Positions 38,378 to 51,110 are shown, numbered from the stretch's first letter. The stretch is 64,000 nt of DNA from Cladopsammia gracilis (GCA_022457155.1 JAJGOT010000053.1:248001-312000), one strand, 5' to 3'. Program-made: numbers and translations. Notes: generated by a model not told the origin, from the letters alone.

Positions 38378-38786
38378 TATCACGATTCTCAGATACTTTT
38401 GTCTGCTTTTGAGACGTCAATATAAAGTCGTATTGTCGTCTCAAAAACCAGCCTGTGATTGGTTGAAAATTTCCCGCGGCAATTCAATGGGTTCCTTGTG
38501 AAGAAAACCAAAATTTAAAATTATCTTCAAAGGAGGGGCAAAAATGTTGATTACTTTGTCAAGTTTGGCAGATAAACAACGCTGTATTTAATGCAACAAC
38601 CCTTTCTATCGAAAGTTAACGATAAGATGAGTTTAAAAGCTGCTTTTGTTCGTTTGAACGGTTTGTTTACATTGAGCTGTGCTGTGCGCGCGCTATCACG
38701 CCATCGTAAGTTTAAAAAAAAGTTTTGGGCTAAAACCTCGACAAGTTTGCGTTATTTACTCATTTATTCGACGTTTATAACTTTCT
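38378..38786. repeat. Direct repeat flanking LINE fragment, copy 1
   Basis: Nearly identical to 40255-40632, including the 62-codon-plus open frame starting at 38591/40445 that is probably non-coding. The two copies flank a LINE fragment and an (AAT)n tract (38806-38850). Confidence 0.6.
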
Positions 38787-38801
38787 CCCAACTAGCCGTC
38801 A

Positions 38802-38850
<49 letters not shown>

Positions 38851-38959
38851 CAGTTTAATTACTCTTTTCGTGGCTTCTCAGCTAAATTACAAGAGTGGTC
38901 AAAGTACTAATCATATACATACATTAACATGAAACTTTTACTAGGAATATCTATATGTA

Positions 38960-39860
38960 ATAAATTTGTCAAGACGGTTAGTAGAGGCCATGGCGGGGTC
39001 CTCTCTGATGGTGCCTGAACGTAGATTATATCCATGGGGCACAGTTGTGCGCTGTGGTAGCAGGTTAGCAAGGACACCCGTGTCCCGAACTCTCTGGATA
39101 AACTTAGTGCATGCTGAAGCGCGCCGATCCGAGAGAGTACGAAGACCACAGTGCACAAGTGCGTCCTTGTAAGGAAGCCCAGGAAAGATTATCTCTAAGG
39201 CTTTTTTTCTGCACACCCTCAATTAGGAGGCTAAGATATTCCGGTAAATTTGCCCAAACTGGGGAGGCATACTCCAACACTGAACGGATCAGGCTGGAGT
39301 ACACCAGAACTAAATCCCTTTCCATCACACCTGACTTCTTCAAACAACGCAGTGCGTACAGTCGTTTGCGCGCTCTCAGAATAATGTACTCGCAGTGCGT
39401 GCTCCAACATAAATTATCAGTAACATATACACCAAGCAATTTATACGTGTGGACGCGCTCTATTTCGGACCCAGAGAGCTGCAAAGGAGGAGGATGGTGC
39501 GGCTTATAGTGTAAAAAATCAATAAACATCTCCTTGCACTTCAGTGGGTTGAGGCGCATGCCATGTTCACTAGCATATGTGCAAATATCTCTTGCAATGA
39601 ACGGCAGAAAACTGGTGGAACACCTAGGTATAATCTCTACGGCCCCCAGCTACCAAAAGGTCATCTACGTATTTAGCCCTGATCTTCCATTGCCTGGCTA
39701 GATTATTAACAAGTACTGCAAACAGCAAGGGGGCCAATTTAGTCCCTTGGGGAATACCACCCCTAGGCACAACATGACCCGAGATAGCACTACTTATTTT
39801 AACCGACTGCGATCTATTTGTCAAAAACGATCCGATCCACGTAATTAGAACGTTATGCAC
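38960..39860 (-). pseudogene. Non-LTR retrotransposon reverse transcriptase fragment
   Basis: Broken minus-strand frames with RT motifs: PRGGIPQGTKLAPLLFAVLV and the catalytic YVDD (39624-39860), then the thumb/connector region SGSEIERVHTYKLLGVYVT and YSSLIRSVLEYASPVWANL (39104-39559). This matches CR1/L2-type LINEs. Frameshifts separate the pieces; the element is dead. It lies in the large intron of TRAF copy 1. Confidence 0.75.
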
Positions 39861-40254
39861 ACCAAGATTATACGCAGTTCAAATTAGTTTATAAATAAAG
39901 ATGTTATAACAAATTTGTTTTGTTTCAGTAAACAATTTGAGCGTAAAAATGCCGTATTTTAAGAACTATTTTGAAAACAAAGATCTGATTTCGTAGCAAT
40001 ATTACACATTTCTAAAACACGACACAATGTTTAAGTTTGGAAAACACTGTTTCGGATACTTCAGTATACATTATCAGTTCAGGATGTTTACAAAATTTGT
40101 AACTGTATATATAAAGTTCATAACAAAGAAATGTTGATGAGAAATAGTAGAAATAATTTTAATAGCTAATTACAAATCTGTGAGGGTACGGGATGCAACT
40201 AAGTTAGCAGAATACAACGTAATACAGATATAGATCTGTGAAAATATTACACAT

Positions 40255-40632
40255 ATCACGATTCTCAGATACTTTTGCCTGCTTTTGAGACGTCTCAAAA
40301 CCCAGCCTGTGATTGGTTGAAAATTTCCCGCGGCAATTTAATGGGTTCCTTGCGTAGAAAACCAAAAATTAAAATTATCTTCAAAGGAGGGGCAAAAATG
40401 TTGATTACTTTGTCAAGTTTGGCAGATAAACAACGCTGTATTTAATGCAACAACCCTTTCTATCGAAAGTTAACGATAAGATGAGTTTAAAAGCTGCTTT
40501 TGTTCGTTTGAACGGTTTGTTTACATTGAGCTGTGCTGTGCGCGCGCTATCACGCCATCGTAAGTTTAAAAAAAGTTTTGGGCTAAAACCTCGACAAGTT
40601 TGCGTTATTTACTCATTTATTCGGCGTTTATA
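40255..40632. repeat. Direct repeat flanking LINE fragment, copy 2
   Basis: Partner of 38378-38786. Confidence 0.6.
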
Positions 40633-41005
40633 ACTTTGAAAAACTTCAAAAAAATGTCCTATCAAATTTGCTCTATTTCAATGAGCAATTTATAGCGTGA
40701 AAAGTCCGTGTTTTTGAAACTTTTTTGCAAAATTAAAATATGATAACGCGTACAAAACGTCGTGTACGTCAGCTCGTACGAATTTCAGTTTTGATCAGCA
40801 CAAGTTATCTTCAGTTTTGCTTTCTTTTTGCCAGAAATACAGTTGAATCGTGATACAAAAGTAATTTCGATTTTGAGACGGCAATACTGTCTCAAAATCG
40901 AAATTAAGAGTCGCTTCGCGACTCCGCCCAATACGGAATATATTTTCTCCCAACTGGCCGTCAATATAATGCAGTACTGTCGTCTCGAAATCGAAATTAG
41001 TTATA

Positions 41006-42152
41006 GCGGAGCCCGCGGGCCGAAGGCCCGGCGGAGCACCATACTCATAGAACCAATGGCCGTCATTTTTCATGGCCATGGCTAGCGGAATGTTTCGCGG
41101 TCGCGCCTCCGTGACATGTGTGTCCGTTTGGCAGGGCTAATTCGCGGGAGCGTATGACGTCGCAAAACATGCGCGTATGACGCCACACGCGCGGCTACAC
41201 AGCCGTCAGCTCGGTAAACACTTTAAAAATTGGATCTTTCGCAGTGTTTAGTGCCGGGGTTTAGTGGAGCAGTAAAGTCGTTATTTCCTTGCATTTTTTC
41301 CCGGTTTGCTACTCAAGACAGGGATACTAAATAAGGGATACTCAGAAGCCGCTTTAGTGGAAAAAGAAGAGCTTTAAGGGATACAATCTTGCTTCGAGGA
41401 CCTTCATACGTTTATATCAATGCGGGAGATTTAAAGAATTTTCAAGCAAGCGAGGGACTTAAAAGTTAAAACAAATTACATTATTCGATGGGAATTTATC
41501 TTGATATCAATCTGTGATTGACTTTTTATTTGTGTTCTCGTTAGTTTTGGAGAATTGTTTATAAACGTGTAGCTTAATTCGGTTGTATTAATTTCCTGAA
41601 TTTCATCGAAGACACGGCTCGGCCTCGATGCGCTATATATGTACGCGTTTTGCTTTTAAACATAAACTAATGGAGATTTGAATAAAATTTTTCGAAAGAG
41701 GATTGTATTGTCCATTTTTATGTGTTTATTCATTCATTACATAGATTGAAAAGCGATTTTATGTAAACAAAACAAGACTTAGATTTTATACTCGCGTCGC
41801 CTTAAGCAAATATGTTTGTGTATTTTTGCAATTTTGGTTTCCAAATCAGTTTCTCGGGCATTTTTTGACAAGCAACAACTGTATTTTATTCGGAAAATAG
41901 TCGTAATAGTTATTCTAGACGGAGAAAAAGTTGTTTTTGTGAACTTTTGCACGGTCTAAATGTACTGTGCAGACGGTCGGGTAATAAGCTTAAGCTTACT
42001 GTTTTTGAGATTTGCTAAAATTGACAAATAGTCCGGTCGTCAATCTTTATTCTTGTGCTTCCGACCTTTCACCTAAGGTAAGTTTCATCTTAGTTAAGCT
42101 TGTTCACAGGGTCTTCAGCGGGCTACGCTGTTAGGCTAAGCCTAACTATATA
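41006..42152 (+). mobile_element. 1.15 kb repeat element, copy b
   Basis: Homologous to 35841-37046. It is joined tail to tail with an inverted copy (42163-43300) through a short TA-rich spacer. Confidence 0.6.
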
Positions 42153-42162
42153 TAATATATAT

Positions 42163-43300
42163 ACATAGCCCAAGCCTAACAGCGTCGCACTTTGAACAAG
42201 CTTAACTAAGGTGAAACTTAACTAAGGTGAAAGGTTGGAAGCACAATAATTAAGATTGACGAACGGGCTATTTTCAATTTTAGCAATTCTCAAAAACAGT
42301 AAGTTATTACGCGACCGTCTGCACAGTACATTTTTATAGACCGTACAAAAGTTCACACAAACAACTTTTCTCTGTCTAGAATAAATAGTACCACTAGTTT
42401 CCGTATAAAATACAGTTTATGTTTGTCAAAAATTGCCCGAGAAACTGATTTTGAAAATCAAAAATTGCAAAAATACACAAACATATTTGCATAAGGCGAT
42501 GCGAGTGAAGATAGAACTGTACTATAAAATCAAAGTCTTGTTTTGTTTACATAAAATCGCTTTTCAATCTATCTAATGAATGAACAAACACATAAAAATG
42601 GACAACACAATCTTCTTTCGAAAAGAATTATTCAAATCTCCATTAGTTTACGTTTAAAAGCAAAACGCATACCATTTAATTATAGCTCATCGAGTTCAAG
42701 CTTTCTTCGATGAAATTCAAGAGATCGATACAACTAAATTTAGGCACGTTTTAAAATCAATTCTCCAAAACTAACAATAACACTAATAAAAAGTCACTCA
42801 CAGATTGATATCAACATAAATTCTCATCGAAAACTGTAATCTGTTTTACCTTTAAGTTCCTCGCTTGCTTGGAAATTCAAATCTCCGCTTCTGGTTCTGA
42901 AATTCGTAGAAAACAAACATCTCCCGCATTGATAAAAACGTAATACATGAAGTTCCTCGAAGCAAGATTTTATCCCCGAAAGCTCGTCTTTTTCCACTAA
43001 AGCGACTTCTGAGTATACCTTAATTAGTATCCCTGTCTTGAGTTGCAAACCACGAAAAAATGCAGGAAAATAACGAGTTTAATTCTCCGCTAGACACAAG
43101 AAAACAACTAAAGTGTTTACCGAGCTCACGGCTGTGTGGCCGCGCGAAAAACAAAATTGCTAAGATCCCGGATGTTGTCCAACACGGGCGGGCACACACG
43201 CGCCCGCGAAACATTCCGCCATGACCATGAAAAATCACGACACAGGTCCTATGAGTATGGAGCTGCGCAGCCAGGCCTTCGGCCTGGCAAGTGCTCCGCT
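42163..43300 (-). mobile_element. 1.15 kb repeat element, copy c (inverted)
   Basis: Reads from AGCCCAAGCCTAACAGCG on the plus strand to the hairpin and GTGCTCCGCT at its right end. With copy b it makes a 2.3-kb imperfect palindrome. Confidence 0.6.
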
Positions 43301-44494
43301 ATTAATACTAAAGGGATACAATGAAATATGTGATACTTCTACGAAAAACAAAACGTAGTGATGATGACAAGGATGAAAAATTAAAGTAAGAGTGTTAAAT
43401 TAACATGTTTAACTTGTTTGTTGAGCGCGGGTCGTTCCCATTCAACATGGAATGAAACCACCAGACATTTTGGTACCAAGGTTCGCGAGCATCCACTTTC
43501 GGATCGTAATTTCCACATCTACAAACATTTGCAGTGTTCAGAATCATGAAAAAATTTATGTTATGTTTTCCCCTACTATTTTCCAACTTAAGATGAAGCC
43601 CTTCATATTAAATGGGAACGAGCGCGCTCAACAAACAAGTTAGACATGTTAACACTCTTGTTTTAATTTTAGATCCTTGTTATCATCATTACGTTTTGTT
43701 TTTCATGGAAGTATTACATATTTCGTTGTATCCCATTAGTATTATGTAATATTTGCACAGATCTATATCCGTACCACTTTATCTGTTTTCTGATAATTTC
43801 GTTGTAACCCGTATTATGTAATATTCTGGAAAATTTGTAATTAACTATTATTTCTACTATTTATAATCAACATTTATTTGTTAATAATTTGATATATACA
43901 GTTACAATTTTGTAAACATCCTGAACTGATGTTTTTTTTTGGATACTGAAGTATCCGAAACATGTCGACGTCTCCAAACTTAAACATTGTGTCGTATTTT
44001 TGAAATTTGTAAAGATCTGATTGCGCGTACAAAACTAGCTAAAATTCATATTTTGATCAGGGTAAGTAGTACATGTGTAATTTTCAGTTTTGCTTTTCTT
44101 TTTGTTAGAAAAGCACTTTAATCGCTAAACAAAACTTAACTCGATTTTGAGCCGACATTATGGCTTTTAATTATAATGACGGTGTTGGAAGAAACTATAT
44201 TCGGTATATTCTTGTATTGGCGGAACCGCGAGCTATAGCCGCCTTTGTAAAGCCGTACTGTATTAAATGCACTTGATACACAGTGCTGATAGTGACTGCT
44301 TAAATTTCAATTCAATTCACACGCATTTTCGCAGGGCACGCGATGGTTCTACCGCTGATTCTTCCTGTCTTCACTGACGTTTAAAGCCACCAAAGCAAAC
44401 TCTGTATCATGACTGACAAACACAAGAAATTTGTTACTATAAAAAAAATAGATAAATAAACGTTTTTCTAAGGGTACTCGCCTTCTTTCTGCAG

Positions 44495-45202
44495 ATTCTG
44501 CGAAAAAGCGTATCATCCCATCTTCAGCTCACCATGTTAGAGCACCTTGACTTTGCTTGTGCTAAGTTGAACAACACACAACATCAGTTAAATGAAACAC
44601 AAGCTCAGTTAAGTGTAACCCAGGATCAGTTAAGTAACACTCAAGAGACAACAACAAACTTGGAAAAGAAAGTGGCGGCACTTCAAGAGCAGTTGGAAAT
44701 TAAAACGAATACGGATAAAGAGAATAATAACACACGGTTTATTTGGAAGATTAACAAGTTCAGTGAAATTTTGAATCAAGCGAAAGCAGGAATAAAGGGA
44801 ACAATAATCAGTGATCCATTCTACACAGGACGTTATGGTTACAAATTACAAGTGCTTTTTTATCCCATTGGCCACCCACGTCTGCAGGGTTGCGAGAATA
44901 CTCACCTCTCGGTCGGTATCCTCGTAATGAAAGGTGAATATGATGCCATGTTAATCTGGCCATTCCAAAAGAAAGTAACTTTTACGCTGATTGATCAACA
45001 GGAAGATCCAGGAAAACGGGAAAACGTTGTAGACTATGTAAGTCCTAAAACGGATATAGAATATTTATACCTTAAAAGACCCAGGGGAGCAGACAACTCT
45101 GGTTGTTGGAAAAGTAAATTCATATCTCACGAGAAACTGCAAACAAGGCGCTACCTCGTGGATGACACTCTGTTTCTTCAAGTCGAGGTCGGCCCGCCGT
45201 GA
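44495..45202 (+). pseudogene. TRAF-like copy 1, last exon: coiled coil and MATH/TRAF-C domain
   Basis: An intact open exon after TTTCTGCAG, phase 0. It begins ILRKSVSSHLQLTM, then a heptad coiled coil made of LNETQ/LSVTQ/LSNTQ repeats (trimerisation), then a MATH domain (FIWKINKFSEIL, YTGRYGYKLQVLFYP, HLSVGILVMKGEYDAMLIWP, VTFTLIDQQED, DDTLFLQVEV) that binds receptor tails in TRAFs. Its frame from the ATG at 44534 is intact, but upstream exons are split, stopped and mis-spliced, so the gene as a whole looks dead. A 3' UTR similar to copy 2 follows. Confidence 0.8.
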
Positions 45203-45919
45203 TCCTCAGTGATTTGCTCACTCCGTTCCAGTTCATCCGTGTCATCGTACACTTCTACTGTTATGAATTTCAATCCTCAGTCAGATAATTTAGAGACTAA
45301 TTCTGATGCGCCCACTGCGACAGGACGGAAACTTCAGCTCTGGTGATAGCCCTTCTAGAAATTTCTGTATATTTCATTGTACATCTACATCTACAATTTT
45401 AAGCCACAAAGGTTATGATCATGGGAATGTAACTTGCTAATGCAAAATAAACATTGTTTGTACGGTGCATAAATGCAATATTTAAAGTAAATTCAAAAAT
45501 AGAGTTAACAATGATTTTCTAGTTAATAATGACTAATTAATTTTAGGTAAAAGATGTAGTTATGTCATTTATGCAAGTGGCCAATTCGTTTATTCTGATG
45601 TTATAATCAATCAATTTTATTAACGTGTCTTAAGTTGTACCTAATTTAAATCAAAGTGCCCTCTGGGCTATCTCCTGTAAGTTTTTCCCATCATGCAATG
45701 CTGTCATATTATGTCCGAATATTGTTTTTGATGTTGCAATTGGACATTTAGGTTAGAGTGCATGGTTTCTTGAGTTCAATTTCTCTTTTGACAATTTTGT
45801 TTGCATGTAATTGGTAATGGTTATGCAGTCCTCTTGCCTTGTGCCTGGAGCAAATTTCAGTACATTCAACTCGTTTGGATTTTCACATGGTTTATTGAAC
45901 AGACATATCGTCCAGTACT
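45203..45919. other. 3' flank of TRAF copy 1, no other gene
   Basis: The first ~160 bp align with the 3' flank of copy 2 (57964-58090). The remainder is AT-rich without features that I can name. Confidence 0.4.
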
Positions 45920-46043
45920 ATTTCTTTTCTTGATGTACAGGTTATTTTGAACAATGGCAAAATCGATACTGACCTCTATACCAAACCCACAGACACTCAT
46001 CAATTCCTTAATTGGACGAGCTGCCATCCTCGTCACACCAAAA
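45920..46043 (+). pseudogene. Penelope-like element RT fragment
   Basis: A short frame with FLDVQVILNNGKIDTDLYTK followed by PTDTHQFLNWTSCHPRHTK, a characteristic stretch of Penelope-like reverse transcriptases. It degenerates into tandem CTACTAAAAATTCCG units at 46048-46105. Confidence 0.7.
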
Positions 46044-46409
46044 ATTCCTACTAAAAATTCCGCTACTAAAAATTCCGCTACTAAAAATTTGCTACTAAAA
46101 ATTCCGTCAGTTCTTTAACCCGTCTTTCAAACGCTTCTTGTGTGGAACAAGAGAGAAAGAGGGTCAGTGGACATATAGACCCAAAACAACGGCTCCGGAT
46201 GGACTCAATGTTAATGACTTTTTCTATTCGCAAAATCGCAGGGCGCGCGCAAGCCATTGATTTACTCGGATGTAATTTCTTTTGTATTCTATTCTACATA
46301 GTTTCAAATGAGCGCGCAAAACAGTTTGGTTTTGCGCGCGCATATACTATTATGTTTGTGTGCGTCAGCAGTTTGTATAAGAACATGTGTAAATAACGGT
46401 TTACTCCAG

Positions 46410-46452
46410 TCACCCTGATGAAGACCACTTTAAGTGGTTGAAATATAGGTGC
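46410..46452 (+). ncRNA. Hammerhead ribozyme of a Penelope-like element
   Basis: The core CTGATGA (46415-46421), stem II ACCAC/GTGGT, and GAAA (46440-46443) are present. Stem I is CACC/GGTG (46411-46414 with 46448-46451), and a very short stem III leads to an ATA cleavage triplet before 46448. Minimal hammerheads of this kind are known from Penelope-like retroelements, and the RT fragment lies 370 bp upstream. Activity is not shown. Confidence 0.65.
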
Positions 46453-46769
46453 AATTTCATGAAACTAGTTTTTTCCTTTATAAAATCACTCAACTTTGAT
46501 AACCATAAGTTTAATACAAACTTGTTTCGTAGGTGTTAGTTAAACTTACAATGATTGATCCCTTGTTTGACTACGTTATTTATATGTATGATTTCGCAAG
46601 ACGCACACTCTACCTAACCGTTAAAAAACCGTTAAAAATTTGCGCGCGCCTAAAGAATACATGTGCGCGCACTACTTGCTTCAGTAGAACTTATTCTAGG
46701 GTGTGTTTTTAAATATATTTACGTCTGTGTCTACACGTTGAAATAAGCTCGTTTCTCCTTTTTAGCGAA

Positions 46770-47249
46770 GCCATTTGCGGTTCAGTTATTATCAAACGTT
46801 TTTCTGCAATACACAGATTGCATCGTTTCGATTGATTCGAATATGCCTTGGCTTTTGCTAGAATTTTCCAGGTGATGTCATATTCCTGTTTTCGGTCCTT
46901 TAACTGACATAAATATTTACTTAATTCTGTATCATTCTTTCTATTTTCATTGTTAAATGACGCCTTATGGTTACGCCATCTAGTTTTAAATTCGTTAGCT
47001 GTTAAACCTATATATGTCTTTGTACTTTCTTGCGTCTTGGCGGTAGCTTGATAAACTATTTCTTTAGTTAGACATGCATTCTCCTTTCAATGGGCACTCT
47101 TCTTTCTTTCTACAACTACACTTTCAACATTATCCATACTACCTTGCTGTTCTGCCTTTTTCAGAGTGATCTTGTTGTGCCCATCTATGATTTGTTTAAC
47201 ATTAGGCATACAACTATAGCTTAGTTTAAGTGTGTTCCTGTTAAATATA
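46770..47249 (-). pseudogene. Penelope-like GIY-YIG endonuclease fragment
   Basis: The minus strand encodes, from 47249 down, [20 protein letters not shown], a broken linker with one TGA, then VYQATAKTQESTKTYIGLT, FKTRWRNHK and SKRCNLCIAEKRLIITEP. This is the C-terminal end of a Penelope RT plus its GIY-YIG nuclease. It is inverted relative to the RT fragment at 45920. Confidence 0.7.
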
Positions 47250-47387
47250 ATGTAGGTAAAGAGTTCTTTAAGTTAATAGATAAATGCTTTCCAAGCGGCC
47301 ATGAATTAAAGAAAATATTTAACAGGAACACACTTAAACTAAGCTATAGTTGTATGCCTAATGTTAAACAAATCATAGATGGGCACA
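47176..47387. repeat. Perfect 73-bp inverted repeat within Penelope-like sequence
   Basis: 47176-47248 is the exact reverse complement of 47315-47387, with a 66-bp spacer. Both arms encode the RT C-terminal SYSCMPN region, in opposite orientation. The right arm extends a plus-strand RT frame from about 47275 ([18 protein letters not shown]). Confidence 0.8.
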
Positions 47388-47397
47388 CCTATGACAG

Positions 47398-48150
47398 CTT
47401 ACTTTAGCTCAATGAATCTGAATTTGATACCAGGTGTTAGGCTTGGATGAAAGATTTGGCCGACGCTCTCTTTATGCTAATCAGCGTTTCCATAGCAACG
47501 GTAAACAAACATGGCGAAAAACAGTTTTTCTTAATTATCTTTCGATTTTGGGGCTACCCGCGACAAGCAAATAAATGCGCTATAATCTACACTGTGTAGC
47601 ACACGAAATGGGAAATTTCAAACAAATTAAACTGTTCGATTTTGAATAATCGCCAAAACATGTGCTTTTTCGTGTTGGAAATATAAGCAGTCAAAACATT
47701 CCATAGGTCTCAAAAATTACCATTAAATTACCACAGAAAGTTTCCTCAGACTTAAATTATTACTCCCTGCAAATAGCTCGGACTAACTCCTCGGCAATAA
47801 AGAGATCGGGCTTTTCATTCAAAATACAAATGCAGTTTTGGTTGACGTTTTCATTCTTTTTAGCATTTTCAAACATGAAGAAACAAATGTTAAAAATGTT
47901 TCAACGATTTATTCAAAATCGAACAGTTTAATTTGTTTGAAATTTTCCCATTCAGTGTGCTGCACTATGTAGATTATAACGTATTTATTCGCTTATCGCG
48001 GGTAGCCCCAAAATCGAAAGATAATTAGGAAAAACTGTTCTTCGCCATGTTTGTTTACCGTTGTTATGAAAAAAAGCAAAGGTCAAAACTTTCATCCAAG
48101 CCCAACATCTGGTATCAAATTCACATTCACTGAGCTAAGTAAAATTAAGT
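47398..48150. mobile_element. Element with ~240-bp terminal inverted repeats
   Basis: The left arm (47398-47655) and right arm (47906-48150) are inverted copies running from a GCTTGGATGAAAG block through TTTCGATTTTGGGGCTACCC to AACTGTTCGATTTTGAATAA. The interior is non-coding. A GGAGCCACCTT end like that of the 631-1718 element lies just outside at 48184-48194. Confidence 0.6.
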
Positions 48151-48194
48151 ATGAGCGCATTCAAAAAGGGAAGTGTGACTACTTGGAGCCACCT

Positions 48195-49270
48195 TAAAAA
48201 GCAAGGCTAGTATAAAGGATCGGAAATGAAAAGCAGATTAAATGGCCAATATTTCGACTAGAAGAACTTCTACAGGGCCAATGAAGGAAAGAAAAAATGT
48301 ACGACGGCTCTTACAATTTAAATTGTAAGAGCTTTTCTTTGGCGATAAAGATTACAAGTATATTATTGACTAATATTAAATGACATGGCGTATGAGGAAT
48401 CCCATGACACTGAACTTAGTTATAACAAGATATATGAAGTTTATAGTGTAGGTCCAATATAAAAGACTAAATAGTTATAAGTTACTTCTAAGATACAATA
48501 AGATAATTATTCTTAATTCCTAGCTTATTACACTTCTGAATTAAGCTTAGTTTTCTAATACTAGGACGACCTAGCAGAAGGACAACAACCCTCTAAGTTG
48601 CAACCATTATAGGCGCCATGGCGACTAAATTAAAGGTTTACACTGGCGACCTGATTCAAAGAAGTTTTGCTAACCAGGCATAGGGCATATAATGATAATT
48701 GTACTGAATTTTATGAATGTTCATCGAGTCTGTTCAAGCCATTAGGCGTAAGAGTGATTTCGTTTTGAATGAGATAGGCCTCTCTTGCTCTGCTTAGCTG
48801 TAAAATTTATATATCCTGTAAATTTTGAAGTTAATTTTAAGCTTATGGCTTCATTCGCACATGCCCGTCACTTTTAAAGCCGGCTGAGGATACCCTTCCT
48901 CCGTGAGAGGTTTCTTACAAACCTTTCTCCTGCGCTACTGACTCTTGTCAGCAGTTATCAGTAACCTGCGATCAGGCGTTCATTTCTCCCTATTTCTCAG
49001 GAAGGAGAGTATCAGTTGAACTGTAACTAAGGAAACAAAATGTAGGCTAATCCCTGGAACATGTTAAAATCAGCTTACTCACAGTATCCCTGTAAGAGAT
49101 CATGGATTTTCAATAAAAAGGATGTTTTGAAGCCGCAATATTTTTTTGTAAAGGTGCATATTACTCTTATGCATGTAGTACTTGGCAAACAAACGCGGAA
49201 TTGACTATTGCAATGTATGTTAAAGATGTTATTTCTCTGGGCTAAGCCAGAGAATCAGAGGACACATCAT
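48195..49270. other. Unassigned AT-rich stretch
   Basis: No open frame with a recognisable domain and no RNA gene seen. A short inverted CTTACAATTTAAATTGTAAG lies near 48311-48330. Confidence 0.4.
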
Positions 49271-49273
49271 ATC

Positions 49274-49933
49274 TTAAGGGGGCCTTCTGGTCGGATTTTG
49301 GTAAGATTTTGGCTGCTTAATAAAAAAATCATATTTAATTGTCAATTCATTCAAATTGATTCAAACTTTGTACAGAGTACATCAATGCCACTGTCTACCA
49401 CATGGGATAACCAGTGTTAATGATTTGCTTATTTTAGGTTAATAATTAATAATTTTCTGAGAAATGTTGTTTCGGGGGTTAGATTAAGGCCCCTCACTTT
49501 TTGATAAGTTGCTTTCATAAAAATCACTTGATTTTTGGTAGAATAAATCTTTATGAGATGGAGTGCAACCCAATTGGGTGTTGTCGCCTTCGGACCATTT
49601 TGGTCACCACAGTAACCAATCACACGTTTTAGAAGGCAAATTTCTTATAAAACCAGGTTTATTTGAGAAAATGAAATTCTACTCAATAGGGTTGCAGATA
49701 AGTACATAAAGAATATTTTTACCAAATTTGGTGGCAATTGCTTAAATACTCTTTGAAAAATATGAGGGGCCACCCACAAAAAAGGCCCTTATTTTATAGC
49801 GGAAAAAATTAATTTGCCAAAGAAATGAAGATATATTCTGAAACTACATAGATTGAAGTAGTCATTGAGAGGTAATAAAAAAATTGCCGAATTTTAAAAT
49901 TTTTGCCAAAATCCGACCAGGATGCCCCTTTAA
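49274..49933. mobile_element. TTAA-flanked MITE (piggyBac-like)
   Basis: It is bounded by TTAA on both sides. Inverted ends are GGGGGCCTTCTGGTCGGA (left) and TCCGACCAGGATGCCCC (right), extending through ATTTTGG. No transposase inside. Confidence 0.6.
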
Positions 49934-50357
49934 GCAAACAAAATAACTAACATATGTCATAACCCAACGATTAAGAGACAGTCTCCGTAAAAGCGGTTCG
50001 GCCAATCTGGTTTGAAAAACAGATTTCGCTCATTTCTTGTGTGTTGAAAGACTTTCATGTACTTATACCAGAACCACAATCCGCTTGTCCGGATCTTTTA
50101 AATTTTTCGATTTTTGAGAGATTTTCGGTTCTCCCGAGCGAGCCCTCGTGGTAGCCCATATCGAGGCTTAAATTTAAGATAAGATAAGATAAGATTAGAA
50201 CTTTATTAATGTGTCAAAATCTCTAGCATACAATGTACACTAATTGGGGACATCTAACTGCACTATAACTACAATAATAATCTAATAATTAATAAAATAT
50301 AATATGTATGTACATATATAAATGTAGAAAAAGTATATAAATATATAAGATCGATTA

Positions 50358-51110
50358 TTAGTTATTGCATAAGAAACAGTCTTTACAAGTATTCACCAGC
50401 AGGTTTGTGAAGTCAACCAATTTAATGCGCTTTTTAAAAGTGTCTAATGATTCAGATGATCTAACAGATTTGTCAAGTTTGGACCAGATAACAGGGCCAA
50501 AATAAGTCAGGCTGTGTTTGCCGTAAGCAACAGTCCGAACTACGTATAGAAAAATCAGAATTTCTAAGAAAGTACTGAGAATTGGTAACAACAAATAAAT
50601 TCGCAATGTAAGGAGGCGCTAGACCATTTTTAACTTTATACATTATGGTTGTAATGGATTGCAGTCGTCGTGTACGAAGTGTTGGTAGACTCGCTCTTTG
50701 CAAGAGTTCCTTATACGTCGATTTATTGTCACAATAAACAGCTCGTAATGCTCGTTCTTGAATTCATTCTAATTTTCTGGCATCAGAAGAACGACAAAAA
50801 TGCCAGACAGTCTGACAGTATGTAAATAAAGGTAATATAGCAAATCTGACAATATGTAGTTTAGCAGATGTCGGAATAAGCTTACGTAATCTCAAAAGAA
50901 CACCAGTTTGACTGGAGGCTTTTCTGCAAACATTGCTTACATGACTCGAAAATGATAGCTGATCGTCTAAGGTAACCCCTAAGAGCGTTATCTCTGATTT
51001 CTGATCAATTACAATGCCATTAATGACCATGTGTAAATCCTTATGACAATTCCTCGGGCCCAGACTCATCACCTGATATTTAGAATAGTTTTCTTGTAAG
51101 AGTAACGGGC
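50358..51110 (-). pseudogene. LINE reverse transcriptase C-terminus and 3' end
   Basis: Broken minus-strand frames: ITLLGVTLDDQLSFSSHVSN, FAILPLFTYCQTVWHFCRSS, then KNGLAPPYIANLFVV and KHSLTYFGPVIWSKLDKSVR, ending ...CKDCFLCNN. This is the common C-terminal region of cnidarian CR1/L2-like LINEs. It is 5'-truncated by the minisatellite on its right. (AGATA)n near 50175-50196 marks the 3' tail side. Confidence 0.7.

Noticed and set aside
38591..38932. 113-residue frame with an Ile run
   Set aside because: It lies in a duplicated repeat (also 40445) and the Ile run is an (AAT)n microsatellite.
44534..45202. An intact, functional TRAF gene
   Set aside because: The last exon is intact, but the RING is split and stopped, and a zinc-finger exon has lost its splice acceptor.
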